Shown here: positions 1 to 6,278 of the stretch, piece after piece | Layout of the letters: each line of letters starts with the position of its first letter | Position numbering within the stretch: position 1 is the stretch's first letter | Assembly: GCA_902805985.1 (NCBI GenBank) | Contig: CADCUW010000233.1 | Location: 1 to 6,355, forward strand | DNA: 6,355 nt | Direction of reading: 5' to 3' | From: an uncultured Rubrobacteraceae bacterium | GTDB taxonomy: Bacteria; Actinomycetota; Rubrobacteria; Rubrobacterales; Rubrobacteraceae | Translations under genes and position numbers: made by a program | The notes under the pieces: model-generated | Databases searched by the model: none | The model's input: the letters and a program-made list of their open reading frames with translations, nothing else | Told to the model about the DNA's origin: nothing

Positions 1-771
1 GGCTCGACGTTCCTCATCTTCTCCGACTACATGCGCCCGGCCGTCAGGCTGTCTGCGCTCATGGGCGTCAAGGTCGCCTGGATCTGGACGCATGACTCGG
101 TCGGCCTCGGCGAGGACGGCCCTACGCACCAGCCGATCGAGCACTACATGGCCCTGCGCGCCATACCGAACCTGACCGTCATCAGGCCCGCCGACGCCAA
201 CGAGACCTCGGTCGCCTGGCAGAGCACCTTCGAGACCGACGGGCCCGTGGCGCTGCTCCTGACCCGCCAGAACGTCCCCGTCCTCGACCCCGGCCCAGCC
301 GAGGGCGCCCTGCGCGGCGCGTACGTCCGGGAGGACGCGGAGGGCGGCGAGCCCGACGTCATCCTCATCGGGACCGGCTCCGAGGTCGCCGTGGCGCTCG
401 AGGCGAGAAAGGAGCTCGCCGAGCGGGGGGTGGACGCCCGCGTGGTGAGCATGCCGTCGTGGGAGATCTACGACGCCCAGGACCGGGGCTACAAGGACTC
501 GGTCCTGCCGCCTTCGGTCGAGGCGCGCGTCTCGGTGGAGGCCGGGGTGCCGACCGGCTGGGAGCGCTACGTCGGCCTCCGCGGCCGGAGCGTCGGGATC
601 GACCGCTACGGGGCCTCCATGCCGGGCGAGGAACTCTTGCAGGAGCTCGGCATCAGCCCGGAAAACGTGGCGAACGAGGCCCTGGATCTCCTGGGGCGCC
701 CGGAGCGCGTCACCGAGGACGAAGGCACGCCCGCCGTCGAGGACACCGACCCGTCGGAGGGGCACTCTTGA
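1..771 (+). CDS. tkt: Transketolase, C-terminal part (5' end outside window)
   Basis: Transketolase moves two-carbon ketol units between sugar phosphates with thiamine diphosphate, in the cytosolic non-oxidative pentose phosphate pathway. The reading frame is open from base 1, so the gene enters from the left; the first ATG (31) is internal. What remains is about 256 codons of a usual 650-700, covering the end of the pyrimidine-binding domain and the whole C-terminal domain. The stretch THDSVGLGEDGPTHQP (codons at about bases 88-135) carries the His, Asp and His that correspond to E. coli TktA His461, Asp469 and His473. LLLTRQN (bases 256-276) holds the phosphate-binding Arg. ILIGTGSEV (bases 361-387) begins the C-terminal domain. 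The last roughly 20 residues form an acidic tail beyond the usual end. Nothing suggests a pseudogene. tal follows after 97 bases, the common tkt-tal order in actinobacteria. The family assignment is secure. Confidence 0.96.
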   Translation, partial: GSTFLIFSDYMRPAVRLSALMGVKVAWIWTHDSVGLGEDGPTHQPIEHYMALRAIPNLTVIRPADANETSVAWQSTFETDGPVALLLTRQNVPVLDPGPAEGALRGAYVREDAEGGEPDVILIGTGSEVAVALEARKELAERGVDARVVSMPSWEIYDAQDRGYKDSVLPPSVEARVSVEAGVPTGWERYVGLRGRSVGIDRYGASMPGEELLQELGISPENVANEALDLLGRPERVTEDEGTPAVEDTDPSEGHS

Positions 772-868
772 GGGAACCAAGGAACCGGCCTTGTGGGCCG
801 CGGTGGCGGCAGGGGGACGGGGAACCCATCCGGTTTCCTGCCCTCCCGGAAAGAGGAGGTACTAGAGG
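772..868 (+). promoter_or_regulatory. tkt-tal leader with candidate RNA hairpins, one masking the tal Shine-Dalgarno
   Basis: This 97-base gap has three candidate stems read by eye. CGGCC/GGCCG (786-790 with 796-800) has a 5-base loop. A 9-pair stem joins 818-826 (CGGGGAACC) to 832-840 (GGTTTCCTG) with two G-U pairs and a 5-base loop. CCTCC (842-846) can pair with GGAGG (855-859), the core of the tal ribosome binding site, with an 8-base loop. A competing stem, TTTCC (834-838) with GGAAA (848-852), would exclude the last two. No U-run follows any stem, so this is not a classical terminator. It may tune tal expression relative to tkt, but short stems are common by chance in GC-rich DNA. No promoter is convincing here. 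Confidence 0.3.
854..860 (+). promoter_or_regulatory. Ribosome binding site of tal
   Basis: AGGAGGT lies 8 bases before the ATG at 869. It is a near-perfect Shine-Dalgarno sequence and fixes the tal start. Its GGAGG core can pair with CCTCC at 842-846, so access could be structure-dependent. Confidence 0.85.
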
Positions 869-1969
869 ATGAACGAGAACTTGCGGAAAGCGGCGGAGTT
901 GGGGCAGGGGATCTGGATAGACTCCATCAGCCGCGACGATCTGGTCGACGGCGGCGCGCTGCACGAGATGGTCGAGGACGGCGTCGTAGGCGTGACCTCG
1001 AACCCCTCCATCTTCCAGAAAGCCATCTCCGAGTCGGAGCTCTACGACGAGCAGCTAGAAGAGGTCTCCAGGGAGACGGACGACGCGAAGGAGATCTTCT
1101 GGAAGCTCGCGGTCAGGGACATCCAGGACGCCTGCGACATCCTCGCCCCGGTCTACGAGCGCACCGCCACCAAGGACGGCTACGTCTCTTTGGAGGTCTC
1201 CCCGGACATCGGGTACGACGCGCCGAAGACGGTGGAAGAGGCGTTGATGCTCCACCAGCTGGTCGACCGGCCCAACCTCTTGGTCAAGATACCGGCCACG
1301 CAGCCGGGGCTCGCGGCCATCGAGGAGGTCATCGCCAACGGCAAGAGCGTGAACGTCACCCTGATCTTCTCCCTCGACCGTTACAAGGCGGTCGCGAAGG
1401 CGTACATCCGGGGGTTGCAACGCCTGGTGGCCGAGGGCGGCGACCCGTCCGGGGTGGCGAGCGTGGCGAGCTTCTTCGTCTCGCGCGTGGATTCGGAGGG
1501 CGACAAGCGGCTCGAAGAGGCCGGGCGGCCCGATCTGCGGGGCAGGCTCGCCATCGCCAACGCCAAGCTCGCCTACGCGGCGTTCGAGGAGATCTTCTCC
1601 GGCGACGACTGGACCTTCCTGGAGTCCAAGGGCGCGAAAAAGCAGCGCCCCCTCTGGGCCTCGACCTCGACCAAGAACCCGGACTACAAGGACACCATCT
1701 ACGTGGACAACCTCATAGGCCCCGACACGGTGAACACGATGCCAGGCTCCACGCTCGAGGCGACGATGGACCACGGCAACATCCGCCCGACCATCAAGGA
1801 GGGCATCGAGGACGCCAGGAGGCTCCCGCGCGAGCTGGCCGAGGCAGGCGTGGACTACAAGGACGTTACGGAGACGCTGGAGAAGGAGGGCGTCGCGAAG
1901 TTCATGGACTCGTTTGACGAGCTGCTCGACGAGATACGCGAGAAGGGACGTCGGCTGGTCAAGCAGTAG
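869..1969 (+). CDS. tal: Transaldolase
   Basis: Transaldolase transfers a dihydroxyacetone unit between sedoheptulose 7-phosphate and glyceraldehyde 3-phosphate through a lysine Schiff base, in the cytosol, giving fructose 6-phosphate and erythrose 4-phosphate. The protein has 366 residues, the usual length for the longer mycobacterial/actinobacterial class rather than the ~316-residue E. coli TalB class. Motifs in order are WIDSISRD (16-23, with the catalytic Asp18), TSNPSIF (43-49), NLLVKIPAT (136-144, with Schiff-base Lys140), NVTLIFS (162-168), SFFVSRVD (201-208, phosphate-binding Ser and Arg), and YVDNLIGPDTVNTMPG (278-293). All expected catalytic residues are present. The ATG at 869 is chosen because of the strong AGGAGGT 8 bases upstream and because the family N-terminus starts there. 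It sits downstream of tkt and upstream of a HAD gene and pgi. It is a complete, normal gene; the assignment is secure. Confidence 0.97.
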   Translation: MNENLRKAAELGQGIWIDSISRDDLVDGGALHEMVEDGVVGVTSNPSIFQKAISESELYDEQLEEVSRETDDAKEIFWKLAVRDIQDACDILAPVYERTATKDGYVSLEVSPDIGYDAPKTVEEALMLHQLVDRPNLLVKIPATQPGLAAIEEVIANGKSVNVTLIFSLDRYKAVAKAYIRGLQRLVAEGGDPSGVASVASFFVSRVDSEGDKRLEEAGRPDLRGRLAIANAKLAYAAFEEIFSGDDWTFLESKGAKKQRPLWASTSTKNPDYKDTIYVDNLIGPDTVNTMPGSTLEATMDHGNIRPTIKEGIEDARRLPRELAEAGVDYKDVTETLEKEGVAKFMDSFDELLDEIREKGRRLVKQ

Positions 1970-2005
1970 GACACGAGGCTTTCGGAGCGGGGTTCTTCAA
2001 GGGAG

Positions 2006-2012
2006 AGGAGGT
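2006..2012 (+). promoter_or_regulatory. Ribosome binding site deciding a GTG start
   Basis: AGGAGGT ends 4 bases before the GTG at 2017. The spacing is short, but no other start lies between it and the HAD motif DVDGV, so it supports GTG 2017. The tal-HAD gap of 47 bases holds no other clear signal. Confidence 0.75.
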
Positions 2013-2016
2013 AGGG

Positions 2017-2805
2017 GTGGCGAACGGTTTCAGGGGCGCTATCTTCGATGTGGACGGTGTGTTGGTGGACTCGCCGCACGAGCAGGCGTGGCGCGACGGG
2101 CTGCAGCAGCTCATGGAGAACGAGTGGAGCGACATACGCGGCCAGACCTCGTACTCGCCCGAGAAGTTCACGCCGAAGGTCTACCAGGCAGAGATGAGCG
2201 GCATGCCGCGCTACGAGGGCGCGCAGGCCGCCCTCGAGTACTTCGACGTGCCAGACGCCGAGGAGCGGGCGCAGGAGTACGGCGACAAAAAGCAGACGAT
2301 GATCGTGGACCTCATAGAGGCCAAGGAGTTTCACGCCTACCCTGACGCCCTGCGCTTCATACTTGCCGTCAAAGAGGCCGGCATCCTCGTCGCCGCCGCC
2401 TCCTCCTCCAAGAACGCCGGCGCCTTTCTAAGGCTCGTGCGCCTGGACGAGTTCGCCGAGCAGAAGGGGCTCTCCTACGGCTTTGTGGAGCCCGGCTACA
2501 CGCTGCTGGACATCCTCGACGCCGACGTGAGCGGGCGCGACTTTGAGCAGGGCAAGCCGCACCCCATGATCTTTCTGACGGCCGCCGAGGAGTTGGGGAC
2601 CTCGCCCGAGAACTCGTTCGTGATAGAGGACGCCGCAAACGGGGTCCAGGCGGCAAAGGCCGGCGAGATGGCGGCCCTCGGCCTGGCACGGGCCGACGAC
2701 GAGCAGGCCCTGGCCGATGCGGGCGCCGACATCGTCGTCACCACCCTCGATGACATCTCCTTGGACGGGCTCGCCGAGGGCCGGCTGGACAAGGCGAGCT
2801 CCTGA
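2017..2805 (+). CDS. HAD-superfamily hydrolase/phosphomutase, beta-phosphoglucomutase-like
   Basis: This 262-residue cytosolic protein is a HAD-superfamily phosphotransferase. Motif I is FDVDGVLVDS (10-19) with nucleophile Asp11 and acid/base Asp13. Motif II lies in AAASSSKNAG (126-135), motif III is Lys180 in GKPHP, and motif IV is Glu204-Asp205 in VIEDAANGVQAAKAG. The set Asp11, Asp13, His21, Ser129, Ser131, Lys132, Asn133, Lys180, Glu204 and Asp205 can be matched to the active site of Lactococcus beta-phosphoglucomutase, which turns beta-glucose 1-phosphate into glucose 6-phosphate. The Asp two residues after the nucleophile is typical of phosphatases and mutases alike. The protein is about 40 residues longer than that enzyme, with extra length in the cap and about 20 residues between motifs II and III, so a sugar-phosphate phosphatase is also possible. 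The GTG start is supported by AGGAGGT. Its stop overlaps the pgi start (TGATG), implying translational coupling. The superfamily is certain; the substrate is not. Confidence 0.9.
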   Translation: MANGFRGAIFDVDGVLVDSPHEQAWRDGLQQLMENEWSDIRGQTSYSPEKFTPKVYQAEMSGMPRYEGAQAALEYFDVPDAEERAQEYGDKKQTMIVDLIEAKEFHAYPDALRFILAVKEAGILVAAASSSKNAGAFLRLVRLDEFAEQKGLSYGFVEPGYTLLDILDADVSGRDFEQGKPHPMIFLTAAEELGTSPENSFVIEDAANGVQAAKAGEMAALGLARADDEQALADAGADIVVTTLDDISLDGLAEGRLDKASS

Positions 2806-4538
2806 TGGGTTACAAGCAAAACGCCTCGCTGGGCGCCCACGAGGATACCGTCGCCGGTGCCCTCTCAGAGGTGCGCGAGGGGCGCATCGTGGGGCGCATG
2901 CTGGAGGGCGACCACACCGTCTGGGGCCCAGAGCCCGAGGAGATAGCGAACCGGCTGGGCTGGCTGGAGAGCCCGGAGAACACGGGCAACGCGCTGCGGG
3001 GGATCCTGGACTTCGCCGAGACGATCCGCGCGGAGGGGATCGAGCACGTTCTGCTGCTCGGGATGGGCGGCTCCAGCCTCGCCCCCGAGGTCTTCGGCTT
3101 CGCGCTACAAAGCAAAGAAGGCTACCCGGACCTCGCGGTGCTCGACAGCACCGACCCCGAGGCCGTGTCTGGCCGCGCCGAGGGCCTGGACCTCTCGCGC
3201 ACCCTGTTCGTCGTCTCGACCAAGTCGGGCGGCACGGAAGAGACGTTCTCGTTTTTCAAGTACTTCTACAGCCGGGTGGCCGAGATCGTGGGCGAAGAGC
3301 GGGCCGGCTCGCACTTTGTCGCCATCACGGACCCCGGCAGCGGGCTCGCGGACACGGCCGAAAAGTACGGCTTCCGCGAGACGTTCTTGAACGACCCGAA
3401 CATCGGGGGCCGCTACTCGGCCCTCTCGCACTTCGGGATCGTGCCGGCCGCCCTCTCCGGCGTGGACGTCGAGAGGCTCCTTGGCAGCGGCCGCGCCGCC
3501 AAGGATGAGCTTGTGGCCTTGGGGGAAGACGACCCCGGCGTGTGGCTTGGGACCGCGGTGGGCGAGCTGGCGCGCTCCGCCGGGCGTGACAAGCTGACGC
3601 TGCTCACCTCCCCGGTGCTCGCGCCTTTCGGCCCCTGGGCCGAACAGCTCGTCGCCGAGAGCACGGGCAAGGACGGGGTCGGCATCCTCCCCGTGGCCGA
3701 GGAGCCCGAGGGGCCACCGGACGTCTACGGCGAAGACCGGGTCTTCGTAAGCCTCAGGCTGCGGGACGAGGGGGACGGGTCCCTGGACGGCCTGCGAGAC
3801 GCGGGACACCCCGTCATCGAGATCCTGCTGGACGACCCCTACGACCTGGGCGGTGAGATGTTCCGCTGGGAGGTGGCGACCGCCGTGTCCGGGTGGAGGC
3901 TCGGCATCAACCCGTTCGACCAGCCGAACGTGGAGTCGGCCAAGGTCCAAGCCCGCAAGATGGTCGCCGAGTACCGGGAGAAGGGGGAGCTACCCGAGCC
4001 CGAGCCCACGGTGGAGGAGGGCGGTATCTCCGTGTACTCCGAGGGCGAGGCCGCAGGCGAGGTAGCGGGCGAGGCCGCGGGCGTTGAAGGTGCGCTCGAG
4101 ACCTTCCTGTCGCAGGCGAAGCCGGGCGACTACGTGTCTCTGCAGGCCTACCTGCCGCCCTCCGAGGCGACCACCGAAGCCCTGCAGGGAATGCGCGTCC
4201 GGCTGCGGGAGCGCCTCAAGGTCGCCACCACTTTGGGTTACGGGCCGCGCTTCTTGCACTCGACGGGCCAGCTACACAAGGGCGACGGCGGGAACGGCCT
4301 CTTCGTCCAGTTCACCGCCGACCCGGAGGAGGACCCGCCGATACCCGACGAGGCGGGAGGGCCCGAAGCCACGCTAACCTTCGGGGTGTTGGAGGCGGCG
4401 CAAGCCCCGGGAGACCGGCAGGCGCTCCTGGACATCGACCGGCGCGTCATCCGCTTCCACCTAGGCGCGGACGCGAGCGGAAACCTCCGCAGGCTCATAG
4501 ATGGCATCCGAGGTGGGCACGAGCGGAGGGAGGCGTGA
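2805..4538 (+). CDS. pgi: Glucose-6-phosphate isomerase, TalPgi C-terminal type
   Basis: This enzyme interconverts glucose 6-phosphate and fructose 6-phosphate. It has 577 residues. Two SIS-type sugar-phosphate domains are visible: GMGGSSLAPEVF (86-97) and STKSGGTEET (138-147) bind phosphate, GGRYSALSHFG (201-211) is the Pgi core motif, AESTGKDG (284-291) carries Glu285 as the likely catalytic glutamate, and NPFDQPNVESAK (369-380) carries Lys380 as the likely catalytic lysine. An acidic Gly/Ala/Glu-rich linker (about 405-428) leads to an extra domain of about 140 residues with GDYVSLQAYLPP (441-452) and RFLHSTGQLHKG (482-493). This layout matches, from memory, the Pgi half of bifunctional transaldolase/Pgi proteins; here tal is a separate gene upstream. 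The ATG overlaps the HAD stop by one base and has no strong Shine-Dalgarno, so it is probably translated by coupling. The Pgi assignment is strong; the match to the fused family is inference. Confidence 0.92.
   Translation: MGYKQNASLGAHEDTVAGALSEVREGRIVGRMLEGDHTVWGPEPEEIANRLGWLESPENTGNALRGILDFAETIRAEGIEHVLLLGMGGSSLAPEVFGFALQSKEGYPDLAVLDSTDPEAVSGRAEGLDLSRTLFVVSTKSGGTEETFSFFKYFYSRVAEIVGEERAGSHFVAITDPGSGLADTAEKYGFRETFLNDPNIGGRYSALSHFGIVPAALSGVDVERLLGSGRAAKDELVALGEDDPGVWLGTAVGELARSAGRDKLTLLTSPVLAPFGPWAEQLVAESTGKDGVGILPVAEEPEGPPDVYGEDRVFVSLRLRDEGDGSLDGLRDAGHPVIEILLDDPYDLGGEMFRWEVATAVSGWRLGINPFDQPNVESAKVQARKMVAEYREKGELPEPEPTVEEGGISVYSEGEAAGEVAGEAAGVEGALETFLSQAKPGDYVSLQAYLPPSEATTEALQGMRVRLRERLKVATTLGYGPRFLHSTGQLHKGDGGNGLFVQFTADPEEDPPIPDEAGGPEATLTFGVLEAAQAPGDRQALLDIDRRVIRFHLGADASGNLRRLIDGIRGGHERREA
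4043..4078 (+). repeat. Short in-frame direct repeat in the pgi linker
   Basis: The 12-base unit GGGCGAGGCCGC occurs at 4043-4054 and again at 4067-4078, 24 bases (8 codons) apart. It encodes part of a Gly-Glu-Ala-Ala-rich linker between the Pgi core and the C-terminal domain. It looks like a small tandem duplication in a flexible linker. Confidence 0.6.
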
Positions 4539-4631
4539 ATGCCCAGAAACCAGCCTCCGCCGGCGGCAAGGGAGCGCCGCGGCGGCTTCGCAGGATCTCT
4601 TTGGCTTCCGGGCCGGAGGAGACACCGGTAA
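4539..4631 (+). CDS. Doubtful 30-codon ORF directly after pgi
   Basis: An ATG follows the pgi stop without a gap (TGAATG), and GGAGGGAGG at 4525-4533 ends 5 bases before it, a good Shine-Dalgarno position. The predicted 30-residue peptide is rich in Arg (8) and Pro (5) with a single Trp, and ends at TAA 4629-4631. It has no recognisable family, signal peptide or membrane segment. Its third-position GC (21 of 30 codons) is lower than in the neighbouring genes, and the Shine-Dalgarno-like bases are explained by the Glu-Arg-Arg-Glu codons of pgi. Chance is the simpler explanation; a leader peptide is the alternative. Confidence 0.15.
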   Translation: MPRNQPPPAARERRGGFAGSLWLPGRRRHR

Positions 4632-4691
4632 GAGACAGGGGGATAAGTGGGGTCCGGTGGGCCGGAAAACGTCTCGGTCTTCGGGCTTGGG
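4632..4691 (+). other. Non-coding part of the pgi-kinase gap
   Basis: The gap between pgi and the kinase is 165 bases (4539-4703). Apart from the doubtful ORF, it holds one compact candidate hairpin, TCCGG (4653-4657) with CCGGA (4662-4666) and a TGGG loop, followed by AAAC rather than a U-run. No convincing -35/-10 pair or rho-independent terminator is visible. The size of the gap, against a 1-base overlap and 40-97 base gaps elsewhere, is the only hint of a separate promoter for the kinase. Confidence 0.25.
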
Positions 4692-4699
4692 AAAGGAGG
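4692..4699 (+). promoter_or_regulatory. Ribosome binding site deciding the kinase start
   Basis: AAAGGAGG ends 4 bases before GTG 4704. It supports GTG 4704 over the upstream in-frame GTG 4647, which would add 19 Gly/Ser-rich residues and place this purine run inside the coding region. Confidence 0.75.
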
Positions 4700-4703
4700 A
4701 GTT

Positions 4704-6278
4704 GTGGCTGAAGGACCGTACTTGATGGGCATAGATTACGGGACGGGCGGCGTGAGGGCCGGCATCTTCGACGTCGAGGGTACGCCCATCGCTTTCGGCG
4801 AGAAGGAGTTCTCGCTGAAGCACCCGCGGCCTGGGTGGGCCGAGCAGGACCCCGACCAGTGGTGGGACTGCCTGGTCGCGGCGGTGGGGAGCGCGATGGA
4901 GGAGGGCGGGGTTCCGGCCGGGGAGATAGCCGGCATCTCGATGGACGCGACGAGCAGCACCGTGCTCGCGATGGACAGCAAGGACCGGCACCTGCGCCCC
5001 GCCATCATGTGGATGGACGTCCGCGCCTCCGACGAGGCCGACAGGATCGCCGCCACCCGCAACGACGCCCTCAAGTACAGCGGCTACGGGGCCGTCTCCG
5101 CAGAGTGGGGCCTCCCCAAGGCGCTCTGGATCAAGGGCAACGAGCCCGACGTCTACAAGAACGCGAAGCACATCTGCGACTGCGGCGACTGGCTGCTTCA
5201 CCGCCTGACGGGCGAGTGGGCCACCTCCATAAACTTCGCCTCCTCCAAGTACTTCTACGACCGCGACACGGGCGGCTGGCCCGAGAGCCTCTACGACGCC
5301 GTGGACGCCGGCGACGTGCTGGAGAAGTTCCCCTCCGACGTCCTCGACCTCGGCACGGTGGCGGGGGAGCTGCGCAAGGACGTGGCCGAGGAGATGGGCC
5401 TGAAGGCCGGGACGCCGGTCGCCGTCGGCGGCGTGGACGCCTACGCCGGGGCCTTGGGGCTCGGGGTGGTCGAGCCGGGAAAGATGGCGCTCATCACCGG
5501 CTCCTCGCACGTAATGATCGGGCAGACCTCCAAGCCCATCCACGACCCCGGTTTCTGGGGGGCCTACACGGACGCCCTGATCCCCGGCCAGTACACCGTC
5601 GAGGCCGGCCAGGCCTCAACCGGCTCGATCGTCGCCTGGTTCAAGAACCAGTTCGCGGGTGATGCGGCGGCGGAGGCCGAGAGGCGCGGCGTGGACACCT
5701 ACGACGTCCTGACAGAGTGGGCCCGCGAGGTGCCCGTAGGCTCGGACGGCCTGATCGTGCTCGACTACTTCCAGGGGAACCGCTCCCCCTACACCGACCC
5801 CCTGGCGCGCGGCATGATGTGGGGCCTGACCCTGAGCCACACCCCGGGGCACGTGTTCCGGGCCATCATCGAGGGCATCTGCTACGGCACCGAGAACATC
5901 CTGCGCACCATGCGCGGCCAGGACTTCGAGCCGCGCCTCAACGTCGTCTCCGGCGGCCCGGCCAAGAGCGACCTCTGGATGCGGATGCACGCGGACGTCT
6001 CGAACGTGCCGATAGCGTTCACGAAGGTGAGCGAGGGCCCGGTCCTTGGCTCGGCGATGCTGGCGGCCGTCGGGGCCGGTATCTACCCCGACATCCAGAC
6101 CGCGGCCGAAAAGATGGTCCACACCGCGGACACCATCGAGCCTGACCCCGAACGCCACGAGGAGTACAAGTTCTACGTGGACCGGTACCTGGAGGCCTAC
6201 CCGCAGATGAAGAATTTGATGCACAAGACCGTCCGGCACGAGGCGGGCGACGACGAGGGCGCCGCCGAAGCGGTGTAG
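4704..6278 (+). CDS. FGGY-family carbohydrate kinase, ribulokinase-like
   Basis: FGGY kinases use ATP to phosphorylate sugars or polyols in the cytosol. From GTG 4704 the protein has 524 residues, typical of the family. The N-terminal domain opens with MGIDYGTGGVRAGIFD (8-23), the nucleotide-phosphate loop. AGISMDATSSTVL (76-88) and IMWMDVRASDEAD (101-113) line the sugar site, and GDWLLHRLTGEW (161-172) is a family motif. The C-terminal ATPase domain has GGVDAYAGALG (242-252) with the likely catalytic base Asp245, GQASTGSIVAWF (302-313), LDYFQGNRSPYTDP (353-366) and SGGPAKSDLW (416-425). GQASTGSIVAWF and QGNRSPYTD resemble ribulokinase more than xylulokinase or glycerol kinase, but the substrate cannot be read from sequence alone; D-ribulose, L-ribulose, D-xylulose or a tetrulose are possible. 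Its place beside tkt, tal and pgi suits a kinase feeding the pentose phosphate pathway. The last ~12 residues are an acidic tail. Family assignment is secure. Confidence 0.93.
   Translation: MAEGPYLMGIDYGTGGVRAGIFDVEGTPIAFGEKEFSLKHPRPGWAEQDPDQWWDCLVAAVGSAMEEGGVPAGEIAGISMDATSSTVLAMDSKDRHLRPAIMWMDVRASDEADRIAATRNDALKYSGYGAVSAEWGLPKALWIKGNEPDVYKNAKHICDCGDWLLHRLTGEWATSINFASSKYFYDRDTGGWPESLYDAVDAGDVLEKFPSDVLDLGTVAGELRKDVAEEMGLKAGTPVAVGGVDAYAGALGLGVVEPGKMALITGSSHVMIGQTSKPIHDPGFWGAYTDALIPGQYTVEAGQASTGSIVAWFKNQFAGDAAAEAERRGVDTYDVLTEWAREVPVGSDGLIVLDYFQGNRSPYTDPLARGMMWGLTLSHTPGHVFRAIIEGICYGTENILRTMRGQDFEPRLNVVSGGPAKSDLWMRMHADVSNVPIAFTKVSEGPVLGSAMLAAVGAGIYPDIQTAAEKMVHTADTIEPDPERHEEYKFYVDRYLEAYPQMKNLMHKTVRHEAGDDEGAAEAV

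Noticed and set aside
1..771. Truncated transketolase as a pseudogene
   Set aside because: The frame is open from base 1 and all motifs of the visible part are intact; the missing part is explained by the window edge.
793..1917. 374-codon plus-strand open frame overlapping tal
   Set aside because: It is an out-of-frame shadow of tal, with an Arg/Gly-rich composition typical of shifted GC-rich sequence and no ribosome binding site of its own.
3105..3950. 281-codon minus-strand open frame inside pgi
   Set aside because: Antisense shadow of a well-supported gene, with biased composition and no domain motif.
4553..4590. GC-rich inverted repeats (CCGCCG with CGGCGG) as a pgi terminator
   Set aside because: The stems are short with long or alternative loops, and no U-run follows. 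Such repeats are frequent by chance at this base composition.
4601..4647. Promoter for the kinase (TTGGCT with GGTAAG or GATAAG)
   Set aside because: Spacings are about 20 and 35 bases and the hexamers match consensus poorly.
4461..5543. 360-codon open frame on the minus strand
   Set aside because: It lies antisense to the pgi end and the kinase, whose protein motifs are unmistakable. Long antisense open frames are expected in high-GC coding DNA, and the translation shows no recognisable family.
5616..6239. 207-codon minus-strand open frame inside the kinase
   Set aside because: Antisense shadow of the FGGY C-terminal domain; no motif and no convincing initiation site.
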